From the NCBI GenBank assembly GCA_950106755.1, contig OX467082.1, positions 28,210,001 through 28,274,000 of the forward strand: a stretch of 64,000 bases of DNA, in the 5' to 3' direction. Source of the stretch: Climacium dendroides (lineage: Eukaryota; Streptophyta; Bryopsida; Hypnales; Climaciaceae). The notes beneath the pieces were generated by a model, which had not been told where the DNA came from, did not search any database, and was given only the letters and a program-made list of their open reading frames with translations. Each line of letters begins with the position of its first letter. Positions within the stretch are counted from its first letter, which is position 1. Both the position numbers and the translations under genes were made by a program. Of this stretch, positions 23,895-34,396 are shown one piece after another.

Positions 23895-26800
23895 ATGGGA
23901 AGATACCGGCAGCCCGAGGGTTTGACGTCCAGTGGCAGTGGGAGCTCTTCGTTGGAGAGGGTGCTGCAGCAAGCATGGCTTCAGTCGCAGAGACCGAAGG
24001 TGCCGCCGAAACGAAGCGCGTTGAACTCGGATCTGGATGTGTCTGTGGAGAAGCGGGTCTGCCTCACGCCGCATCCAGCAGGTGCTTGCTTGCCCTGGGG
24101 TGGTAGCTCTTTGTTTGCTTTGCATTGGATATTTAAGAGTGACGTTTTGGAGTTCATTGATGCATTTAGGATATGTTCTTATATTATACAAGAAATTTGG
24201 AAGATTCGGGACCTAGCTTGAAAAATTTAAACGCGTGAACTGAAGAAAGAGAAATCAAATTTAGGCAACGATTCTACAGGAAACAGTGGAACCGAGCCTG
24301 AAATGTAGAATTTGCATTGAAATTATGATAAATGACTCACAATGGTTTTACAGATTTGTGAGGAAGCGGGAGCGCTAACAAAGCAAAAGAAATTGAAACT
24401 GAAACAGAAAAAACACAATCTACGGGTAAATTACAGTGTTCGGAGGCAGGCTGTAAGGAGAAACAATATTACTCCCTTTGTTTCTAAATAATACCGGTGT
24501 TTCTTTTGTCAAACACAAAGGGAACACCGGCATGCCATTATTAAAGAAACAGAGAGAGTATGTTTTAGTGGGTACTACATTTTTTTAATAAACTTGTGTA
24601 ATTGTTGCTAATTTAATAGGCCCACTTTATATTTATATTATGGTTGGATTGTTGGCTCAATTCAAAGTCGTCGAAATCCTTGAATTAGATCCGTGCTTAG
24701 ATCCTTAAATTGGGTCATAAGTTGGGCCCATTGGCTTCATATTGAAAACCAGACCGATTCTCTTTTGCATCCAAATTATCCAATGGCCTTTTATATGGTG
24801 CTTATATGGCAGTGTTTTGGCATAAAAAATTGGACCCAAATGCTAGTCATTGACTTGCCATAATCCCTGACCCAATTATACAGCTTGGGCCCGATTTGAG
24901 TTGGCCAATGGATTATAGATTGAGCCAACTTCAAATCAGAATCAGGCCCGGGCCCTAATATAAAGTGGGCGTATTCTGACAAATCAATCGCAGAGTCTTG
25001 CTATAGTTGCAGCTTATGTTTGCATCATTGTTTTGGAGAACTGCTGATTATTTCATATTTGAGTTTTTGGACTGCACTACGACCTTTACCTTGAATGGTG
25101 TATACCAAACTGTTTGTAAGTATCCACATTTTAGAATGATCAAGTAGTACAACTTTTGCGGAAGAAAACATATTGTTTTCTGTAGTTCTCTAGAACTGGA
25201 TTGTAAACTCAATAGTTTTTCCAAAATTTAGATGAAAATTTGACGATCCGTTTGAGGTCGTGATGGATGAAATCGTTACCTGTTTGTATTTAATATATAT
25301 AATATATAGGATGGGATAGATGTGGATGATAGTATTTCTAAAATCAGCAGTAATTTGACTAGCAACTAAATTAGTTTGTGCAAGTACACACCTGTTTCCA
25401 ATTTGGGGATTGGCGTGTATTTTGAAGCCATTCATGGAGATTTCTTTTGTGTAGTTATTCTTCAAAAGGACAGTAGGATTTGTTTCTTCATTTTCATGTC
25501 ACTTTTGTCCATGCTACCATTTTTTTTCCTTTTGGATTTAATGTGGTCCACTCTGTTTATTTTCCACACTATTTTCAAATTCCACGTCATTTCAAAAATC
25601 ATTTTAGTTTTGCATCATTGTCTATAATTTGCGTGTGTTTATGCATTCCAACCTCTCAGGTGTAATTAGAGAGCGTTGGAAAAGAGTTCGAATGGACTCT
25701 GAGGTAAAAAGCGTAAGCGTTCTCGAACGTCGTTCTTCCTAGCTGTAATTTACAGAGATAGTCGCACTGGATTCGTCTCGATTTTCTCTACACATCCACT
25801 TTGGTAGTTTCAAGACCGTGATACATATTAATACTAAGGTATAATACAACAGGCTTATCTTGCATAATCTTGTATGATAATTGCAGGAGCTGGTGTCCTG
25901 GGATCAGGTGCGGACGCTGGTGATTCCTCGGGACCAGAGGAAAGCTATCTTCGTAACACTAGGTGTTCGCCGGAGGATGCTTTACCGGAGTTCTTGAAAA
26001 GATTTGCTCCACCAAAATTAAAAAGCTACTCCGAGAAGACGGACTTACCGTTGTCAGGAAGGAGACCTTCCGTGAGCGGAGTTAGTGATGCCGTATCTCC
26101 CGCTCAGGCGTGTCTGGTAATGAGTCGCTTAAAAAGTCCGAGTTATTCTTGCGGTTCAAATGATACGCAGGTGCCTGTGGGCGACCGTTTTGATGCTGTG
26201 GATTTTCAAGGTGGCTCAGCCGATATACTAAGAGAACGGGAGGCCTCGGTCGATTTTCTAGATGAACTCATTTCCAATAAGAAACTGAACATAGAAACAT
26301 GTTTGATTCTACTAACTACTGCTTACCGCGCCAGCGGAAAGGGTGTTGCCGATCCTTCGGGTGTGGATGATGATGCTTGGGACCGCGAGGCTGCAGATAT
26401 CGAGCGCTGGAGTCCAGAGCTCTTACCAATGGAAGAGATATTACGAATAGAAAGAAGCGGTGCTTATCAAGCCATGGCCGAGGAAATTTCCCAGCTCCTC
26501 TCTTCGGAGCCCACGATGCTTGATGCCGAGGTTGGAAACCACGAGTCTTTCAATAGAGCAGAATTTATGCCATCCGAAGAGAAGACAGCGTTGAAGTTGA
26601 TGGAAGCATTCACTTGTATGCTCAGCAAGCACATTATGGATGTATCCATGAGCAACGCAGAGACTGTGGATTATAAAACATGGGTCACTGAGTCGGATAA
26701 GCTCGATGCCCACTTCGATGACGATTGGAAGTCCTATTTGGGAGAATATTTTCATACGTCTCTGGGGACGTCGAGCTTGACGTCCAATTTGCTTCATGGA

Positions 26801-29129
26801 ACAGGGTCGAATCCTCCTCAAGATTTACCAAGCACCAATATGAAGGAATTGCTGTACAGGTATGGTTTTGTTCCTTAGCGTGGCGCTCTAGGGTAGACTA
26901 CACTGGTGAGAGATTATAAAGTCTAACTTTTGCACCACATTTCGAGCTAAGCGGAATTACTTACAGATATATGACAGAATGTTTTTACACTCAAGCAGAA
27001 TTTCGTAGCAAAAAGTGTCGTGGTAAGTCAAGGCACAACTTTCGTCACGCCGTTCCTCAATTTTTGTTCCAATAGGTCTATGTGGTTCTTCGATCTCGGT
27101 GCTTCAGTCTTTAGAGGGTTTTCCCGTATAATTTTTTTCTCAATTCGTTATTTTCTGGGGTTTTGAAGAATTGTCTTCATATCTGTAACACTAAATTCCA
27201 TCCTGAATTTGGTTATGTCCACTGGGATGTTATAGGTGCGCTGTGGCAGTGAATCGAGGAGACGCAGGCAGTGCCACCGACTGTTTAGAAGATTTACGTA
27301 AACACTCGTCTCCTGTTGGCAATTCAATGGAACGCATGGCACATTATTTTACGGAAGCTCTGGTAAAATTTACGCTTGAGATAATCCATGAATTTTAAAA
27401 ATTAAACTTGCATATTTCAATTACCCACGGTCAATGCATTCTTCGTTACACAGAGAACTTTTGGATTTTCTCATCCACAATATAGAGGGCTATGTATAGA
27501 GCAGAGGCCGGTGGTGGCCGTTAACGTTACTCAATTGACTTGCTATATTGTGGCTAGATAACCTCGTATAGTTCCTTGTGTTAGTTGCCAGTTATGATGC
27601 GTACTCCACGGGTATGGATCTTTTCTATTCCGGGCTTCTGAAGATTTTCCCAACGTCATAACCTTTTGACTTGTAGGTAGCAAGAATGTCAGGCACTGGT
27701 GAACAGCTTTATACCGTGATTACGAACAATCACCCCTCGTGTGCGACAATGTTGAGTGCTAATCGCCTGTATGTTGACAACTGCCCTTACATCAAGCTGA
27801 AGTATTTTTTTTCAATGAAATCTATTCTGGATGCCTTTGAAGGTGCTACCCATGTTCATGTGATCAACTACGGCCTTCTGTTCGGCATTGAAGTTCCCAG
27901 TCTTATTCAACATCTCTCGATGAGGCCAGGAGGGCCGCCTCAGTTTCGCTTGACAGGTGCCCTGAAAGCTCTGATTTCTCATTCCAATTATATAAACCGT
28001 TGAGAATGTGATGATTTTGCCTTCTGGGCAGTTGGAGTTTGTTGTGTTGTTTCTATAGTAACTCATTATATGACGTTCAGATTATGCTGCACATTTGCGA
28101 ACTTTCCTCCTGAAGCTTTTCTTCCACTGTTACAGGTATTGATTATCCGTACCCAGGAGACGATCCTCTCCAGAAATTGCATGAAAATGGTCGGAGGCTT
28201 GGAGAGTTCGCGAAGAGATGGGGAGTACCATTTGAATTCCAGGCTTTCGCTGGGAATTGGGAATCATTCACGGCAAAGGATATCAATTTTAGGAAGGAGG
28301 AAGTTCTTGCAGTGATTTCCTGTAGAATGCACCTAGTTCTTGATGAGTCTGTATTGGGTGCAAGTCCTCGTGAGGTTCTATTGAAGAGGATTCGAAGCTT
28401 CAATCCCAAGGTACGTCTATCGAAGTTGGTTTGTGATGCAGATTTCGGATCTGGTAATTAGGCCTCTACGGCACTACTGTAGGGACCATTAGCTCGGTGT
28501 AAATCATCTTTGACACGGGACTTTCGGAGCGGCAATGTTGCAACCTCTGTTTTTGTTACGACTAGTCAAATCTCTGCACTCGTCGACCCGCTCTTCATTC
28601 TGTTTTAAAATTTTCATATTTGTAGCTCTTGAATCTTGATCTTCGTGCCTTATCTTTGCAGGTATTCGTCCTCTGCGTGGAGAGTGCAGCGTGTAATGCT
28701 CCATTTTTCATGACCCGGTTTCGGGAGAGTGTTAAGTATTACTCTGCAATATATGACGGGTTAGAGATAGCGATTCCTGGAGACGCTCCTGGGAGAGTCA
28801 TTCTTGAGCGACAATTGTTCGGTCGACAGATATTGAACATTGTCGCATGTGAAGGACAAGCGAGAATCGAACGTGCAGAGCCGTACAGGCAATGGCAAAA
28901 CCGATTGAATCGAGCAGGCTTCGTTCTTCAACCTTTGAAACCAGTCATCTTTTCCAAAACCAAAGCTATGATGGCTTCTTTTCACAAAGACTTTGGGATC
29001 GCTGAAGATGATGGCTGGTTCCTCATGGGGATAAAAGACCAAGTCGTGACTGCCTGCTCGGTGTGGGAGCCTAAACCTGTATCGAGCTTCATTCCGAAGC
29101 CCAAACCTGTATTGGACTTCATTTATTGA
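23895..29129 (+). CDS. GRAS-domain transcriptional regulator, LISCL (SCL14/SCL9-like) type, six exons
   Basis: Exons read by eye: 23895-24081, 25887-26859, 27236-27362, 27677-27956, 28136-28410, 28662-29129. Every intron is GT-AG and every phase matches, giving 769 aa. Residues 1-380 are a low-complexity, partly acidic N-terminus typical of LISCL members. The GRAS domain starts near 380: LHR1 with YRCAVAVN (386-393), ending at MAHYFTEAL; the VHIID box as VHVIN (489-493); PGGPP (513-517); LTGID (521-525); LHR2 from about 535; PFYRE-type AACNAPFFMTRFRES (about 623-637); RIER (682-685); and SAW ending ACSVW near 749. GRAS proteins of this group act as nuclear co-regulators with DNA-binding partners in stress and detoxification programmes. 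Many angiosperm GRAS genes lack coding introns, so five is notable. The first exon is the least certain but joins in phase. Confidence 0.88.
24472..24558. mobile_element. Stowaway-like MITE, TA target duplication
   Basis: The left end CTCCCTTTGTTTCTAAATAA resembles the Stowaway consensus CTCCCTCCGTTTC. The right end is its complement (GAAACAGAGAGAG), and TA flanks both sides (24470-24471 and 24559-24560). Total 87 bp, with an internal ACCGGTG/CACCGG pairing. It sits in intron 1 of the GRAS gene. Confidence 0.85.
24620..24970. mobile_element. TIR element, 351 bp, in the GRAS intron
   Basis: A perfect 14-bp inverted terminal pair, GCCCACTTTATATT at 24620-24633 and its complement at 24957-24970, encloses a region with repeated TTGGGCCC and CCAATGG motifs. 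It is non-coding. The superfamily is not recognised. Confidence 0.65.
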
Positions 29130-30313
29130 AGCAGCTCTTTATTTATAGGGAGATCGTTCGGCAATTTTCAGTGCCCCAAAAGTATAATCAATCGACACAC
29201 TTTTGTGGGGTTGGATTGTGGCTCAAAAACAGAGGTGGCTCTCAGAAACATCTGTAGGACACATAATTCACAGGGAGTTCTCCCTGAGAGATATCATCGG
29301 GACCGAGCGAATTCAAGCGTTCACCAAGTGTCAGAGCGGCGATCCACCTTTATCGGCCTTAGGGAGGATCAAGCACGACAGTTGTGGAGTTCTTTGAATG
29401 GGGATCGTAGCGGTGGATCGTATCATATCGCATTAGACTTGCGGCTGACCTTGGTTGTATACTTGCAGCTTTAAAGAAATTAGTTTCGAGAGCAAACCCT
29501 AACACAGACTCGTGTAACTTAGAAAAGGAAGTCTGTGATTAGAATAGAATTGAAATTGCTGGACGTTGAGGCGTAGTTCATTAGCATTTTACTTTCGCTT
29601 GCTGCCTTGCTGTACTCACGAGTCACCAGCCAGCACCAAGAACCCATTTTGTTATACCGTCTTTCAGCATTTGGGTATCCGCTGCATTGGACGAAAAGTT
29701 TGCGTACTAGTAATGCACTTGAGTCGTTCCATTAATTTGAACGCTATTCTCCTACAAGAGCTACTTACCAAGGATTGCAGAAATGATCCAATCCATCCAT
29801 ACCTTTAAGTTGGGTTATTTGCTTTGCTTGGTTTGTTTTGTTTGTTATGGTGAGATTTCTTGGACTATGTGTCTTTCAATCACATCCTTGGTACTGGTGA
29901 AAAACTCTTTGTGAGGAGGGGTGTACGGGCTTTGTTTCATGAAATTTGAACCTGTGGTGCAAAAGCTATTAAATTTTGAAGTTTTTATGAAATTAAAAAT
30001 TAAAAAGTCATTCTTACTTTTATTTTTACTTTGGTAATGGCATAGGATACACTAGTGAATATGAAATTCAAAATGAAGATTTATATGATAATTGTCAATA
30101 TACTTGAATTTTTTCTATTTTTTCAAAATTAATTTAGTAGGTTAGAATGAATTTCGAATCTATGTCACATGTACAATTTTAGGTGGGAAGAAAATTGCCT
30201 CTATTTCTCCATTCTCCATTTGACAAGATTATTGAATGTGGTTTTAGGGATATAGGACATTCTCATCATGAGAAACCTTAAATATAAGATATCTTAATTA
30301 TGTCCACCTCTTA
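29130..30313. other. GRAS 3' flank and spacer
   Basis: The first 600-700 bp keep the higher GC of the gene and probably include the 3'UTR. The open frames here (for example 29203-29474 and 29566-29808) have no recognised domain. AT-rich spacer follows from about 29820. Confidence 0.45.
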
Positions 30314-30463
30314 CACTACTAGAAAATTTAGTTTTTTTGTTGTTTTGGTCGTGTTGATCTGGTCAAAATCTGACAAAAATCTGTTGATTTTAATTGATTT
30401 CTGTAAGATTTTGACCGGATCAACGCGACCAAAACAACAGAAAAACTAAATTTTCTAGTAGTG
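30314..30463. mobile_element. CACTA-type MITE (150 bp) with 3-bp target duplication
   Basis: The termini are CACTACTAGAAAATTTAG and its complement CTAAATTTTCTAGTAGTG. A TTA triplet flanks each side (30311-30313 and 30464-30466). CACTA ends with a 3-bp duplication define the CACTA (En/Spm) superfamily. The inverted arms cover nearly the whole element, so it is a non-autonomous hairpin derivative. The high arm identity suggests a recent insertion. Confidence 0.9.
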
Positions 30464-31043
30464 TTAAGATTTCTAGATTGCTAAGGATCATGAAGAGATC
30501 AGTCATGAAATAAAAGTTATAGGCATCCAAAGATGATAGAATCCTAATGGACTTAGATTTTTAGAGGGCCATAACTTCCTCAATACTTGTTGCATTTGAA
30601 GAAATGAATAGTCCACAATGATTTATAGAAATAATTGATTACAAAAATAGGCTTGCACCCTTGGATTTGGAATATAGAGCTAAAAGTTATCCCGATGGAT
30701 AGATTGTAAGTCTTTTGAAGCCTAGTTTTGAGAAAAAGACATAAAACTAGATGGTCTTCTAAGATGAGGTGTGTCTTAGATGTCTCAAAGATCCTTAGGA
30801 TGGAGGGCGTCTATTAAATATCCTAAAGAGTATTACAAAGAGGGAGACTACACCTCCTCACTCCCAATTGGTGCTATAGTAAATCATTGTAGTCACAAAT
30901 GATGAAGTTGTTGTTGGAGCCTTACTATTGCCTTTGTACACTATGGAGTGCTTGTACACTACTTGATATCGATTAGGTGGTATCCCACTTCACACTAGGT
31001 CATAGTGTAAGTCCCAATTGGTGAATCTCAATTAATAAGTCGA

Positions 31044-31174
31044 CTACAAGAGAAAGGGGTGTTTTAAGTATAGTCCTAGTAGTATAGTCTTTTAAATAAT
31101 GACCTATAAGTCATCTTATTACTTAAAAGACTATACTACTAGGACTATATTTAAAACACCCCTTTCTCTTGTAG
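31044..31174. mobile_element. Hairpin MITE of 131 bp
   Basis: The arms start with CTACAAGAGAAAGGGGTGTT and end with its complement. They pair through CCTAGTAGTATAGTCTTTTA to a short loop near 31105. Arm identity is very high. The flanks do not show a convincing target duplication. Confidence 0.85.
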
Positions 31175-33454
31175 ACGTCTTCAAATGAGATTAATTGGGC
31201 CTAGTGGTGACTTGAATCACATTCAAAGGCAATTAGCACCTATAGGGAGTAATTCTGCTATCAAGTGTTTGGACATCAATGGAAGTTCCACCCCATGTCA
31301 TCAAATGACATGTCAATGTCTCATAGGAGTTAAGTGATAGAAATTAAGTGTTGAGAGCCAATGAGAAATGGAGAACCTTGTGACTAAAGTTAGAACTTAA
31401 CATTGTGAACACATGGCATGTATAATATTAAAAGATCATGACCCTCAATGTCACTAGGAGTTGAGTGCTATATAAGCACTTTGGGTGAGTTTAAGGTAGT
31501 AAGTATCACTATAGGCACAATAATTAGCTACAAATATTTAAATTGGAATTGGAAATCTTTTAGAAGCATTCCTACCTTGACTAAAGGTTTATCATGGGTT
31601 CTAATTAAAGCATCATTAATGTATCATAGCCAATACCTTGAAATTGGCATAAAGTTAAAGTTTGGAGATTCTATAATTGGAAGCACATGAAAAAATTCAC
31701 ATAAATAGACACAAGAAAAACCATTCAATTGGGGTTCTAACAACATCATTAAAAGCGAGCTATAAAGACAAATATTGCAAATCATATTTATGAAAATAAA
31801 AGATGCAAAAGACAATGCAAACCAAAGCTTTTTTTGTTGTCAGTTGCATGATTTTTACTTTAATCAAAATTTATGATGACCTCTATTATGATAATGTGTC
31901 TTGAAATTTGCTTTTAAAAAGGGGAATACTATTTTCATAATCAAAAGAATTCCTATATTGATTTTAAGTGATATTTTATGTACTACCAATAAGTTATATT
32001 TCTACATCAATCAAAACATTACTAATATATAAATTGGACAATGGCAACAACATATGGAATTTCCATCTCAACAAAATAATCTAAGGGCAATTTTTCCATG
32101 TTTGAATCCCTTGTTTGTCCAACCCACATAACATGCTATTTTGCCTTGCTACTGATTGCAAGCATCCTAATTTACATAAATAAGAAGAATCTCAACCATT
32201 GCTAATGCAATGTGCTATTTTTAGGAGAAAAATTATAGTAGAGTTGCCAACACTCTACAAAATTACAACTTTTTCCATGTTTTAGAATTTTTTTTTTTGC
32301 AAAATCCATGCATAAATCAATATACACTTTTCATCCTAAAAATGGCAAAGCAAGCTAAAATGTTGTTCTATTGGCCATATTTTGACAATGCTTGTACAAA
32401 AGAATGTACTCCAATTTCAATTTTCAACCTATCTCAAAGGAACTCCACTTAAACTTTGACACTCAAATAGGTAATACATTCAATATGCAATCATTTATTA
32501 GGTAATTCAAAAATAGAAATGATTGGTGCAATAAATGAGATTTCAATGAAAGAATAATGAAATTCATAATGAATACAAGAAGTTGTATAATTTTTGGAAT
32601 ACTTGACATTTAGTTGTAATTTCTAAAAGTGAAAGCTAGTCGAATGGTATTTTACTTCATAGGAGTGGTGCAACAATTGTATGCTACAGTTGGGGCCATA
32701 ATTTTGTGAATAGGCCATAATATATCCCCAAAGCAATCCTCTTGTATTCAAATGGCATGCAATATGGATTCAAAAAGTGTTCTTTGTTACTTGAAAATAG
32801 AACATTCATTACCATAGTTCTACTAATTCAATAGAGCATTTTATGGCTTCTCATTTGTTTATAATTTTTTTTGTGTACTACATTGCCCTTTTTCTTTTAA
32901 TCCATCTCATGCTAGTTGAATTTGGTCCCCTATAGCTTTTCACTCTATTTGGATACTATGTGAAGATAAATATAGAAATTTTGCATACTAATTCTTTATT
33001 TTTGCATTAACCATACTAGATATCATAAACGTTTAGATAACATTTGGGGGAATTGTTTGATTGTGTTGTCAATATATTTCCTGTCAAAGAAGTGTGAAAA
33101 CATTGAATTCAAGTGTTGTTCCATAATACATAAAATTGTTATCCTTGTCAATCAATTTCATTAAATTGGCAATGTTCCATGATCATTTTGGCATTACATT
33201 AAGCCAATAGATATGCAAATTACTATACAATTTGATTTGCATTCACATCTCATTCACAATATTGTGCACACCCATTCTTATTCAGCTCTCTAAACCCAAC
33301 CACTTCATGTTCTAAACCTTTTCATGTCCTTTTCTTGTGGGAATCCTACATCAACATCATGGAATTGCGCCAAGAAAATGGAATTGATGTTTGTAATGCA
33401 GAGGAAAGCTCGTGTCAATACTCATACTGACTGCAACCTCATAAGAAGCTATAA
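31175..33454. other. AT-rich spacer, nothing recognised
   Basis: No gene, RNA gene or strong repeat was seen. Open frames such as plus 31448-31690 are short and featureless. Confidence 0.5.
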
Positions 33455-34396
33455 CTAGCCCCTAAATTAAAGGACCATTGTCCCTTCAAGGGACAAATGT
33501 ATTTTTGGGCAGGTACCTATGGGTTGAAATTTTGTCGTGATTTTTTGAAACTTTTTATGAAGATAGAAAAATTGATAAGCTTCGTGGGAATATAATTTTT
33601 TTCACAATCAGTGCCCAGGAACAAAAGTTATGACCAAATAAGCTCAAAACAAGGGACGAGGGGTAGTATGGGCAGCAAAAAATTTTTTTGCAAAGTTTTG
33701 AATTTTTTTTTTGAATTTTTGTTTCTTGTAGATTATATTTTTGTCTATTTAGAGGGCTTTGATTTGTTTTATTTAGATTTGGTATGAGAAAGTTATGGAC
33801 ATTCTTGATTTTTGGGCAATTAGAATATCTTCTTGAAAAAAATAACTTATAGGATGCATTTCTAAATGCAATTTTTGCAATTTTTCCAAAATTTTTTTTT
33901 ACATGGTTTAGTTTAGTTGCTAGAACAATCTCACCATTGGGATTAGTGCATTTTAATTCCATCATAAAGATATTAATAATTTAAATTTTCCTTCTTTCTC
34001 ATACCTACTTCTGCTTAACAATTTTTTAAGCATGAAAATTAAGTTTTTTTTAAAAAAAACTTTCCCTAGACTCTCAACTCTATTTCACACAATAAGGATT
34101 TAAAGCTCAAAACTCTGTAGTGCATAGCATTTAAGTTAAAAAAGTTCAAAGTCAAATAATCTAGTCCCACAAGGTATTGAAAAAATTATTTTTTTCACTT
34201 TAAACACAAATATCTTTGAATGTATGTGGTCAAAATTTCTGAAATTTTTTCCACACATTTTCATACTAGTAAGGTATAGATCCTACAATTGGATGTGCAA
34301 AAAAAATAATTAAAATTTTTTTTTACTCTTTGCTACAGAAATGACAGTTTTGAGTGTTTTTTGGCAAAAATAAGGCCTTGGTCCTTTAGGGGCTAG
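33455..34396. mobile_element. Full-length family T element (942 bp, CTAG-flanked)
   Basis: It is bounded by CTAGCCCCTAAATTAAAGGA and TTGGTCCTTTAGGGGCTAG. The inverted terminus is CCCCTAAA...GGACCA, here flanked by CTAG instead of TTAA. Length is identical to the copy at 18629-19570. A minus-strand frame at 33555-33965 (136 codons) has no transposase motif and is not conserved as a frame in the other copies, so it is probably chance. Confidence 0.8.

Larger units (their letters stand above)
24082..25886 (+). other. GRAS intron 1 (1.8 kb) carrying nested MITEs
   Basis: The donor CCAGCAG|GTGCTT and acceptor AATTGCAG|GAGCTG join in phase 1. The intron contains a Stowaway-like MITE (24472-24558) and a second TIR element (24620-24970). 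The other introns of this gene are 251-376 bp, so the inserted elements account for only part of the extra length. If the upstream exon is not used, an ATG at 25874 could start the protein instead. Confidence 0.65.

Noticed and set aside
33555..33965. 136-codon minus-strand frame within a family T element, considered as transposase remnant
   Set aside because: No DDE or helix-turn-helix motif, and the frame is not kept in the equal-length copy at 18629-19570.
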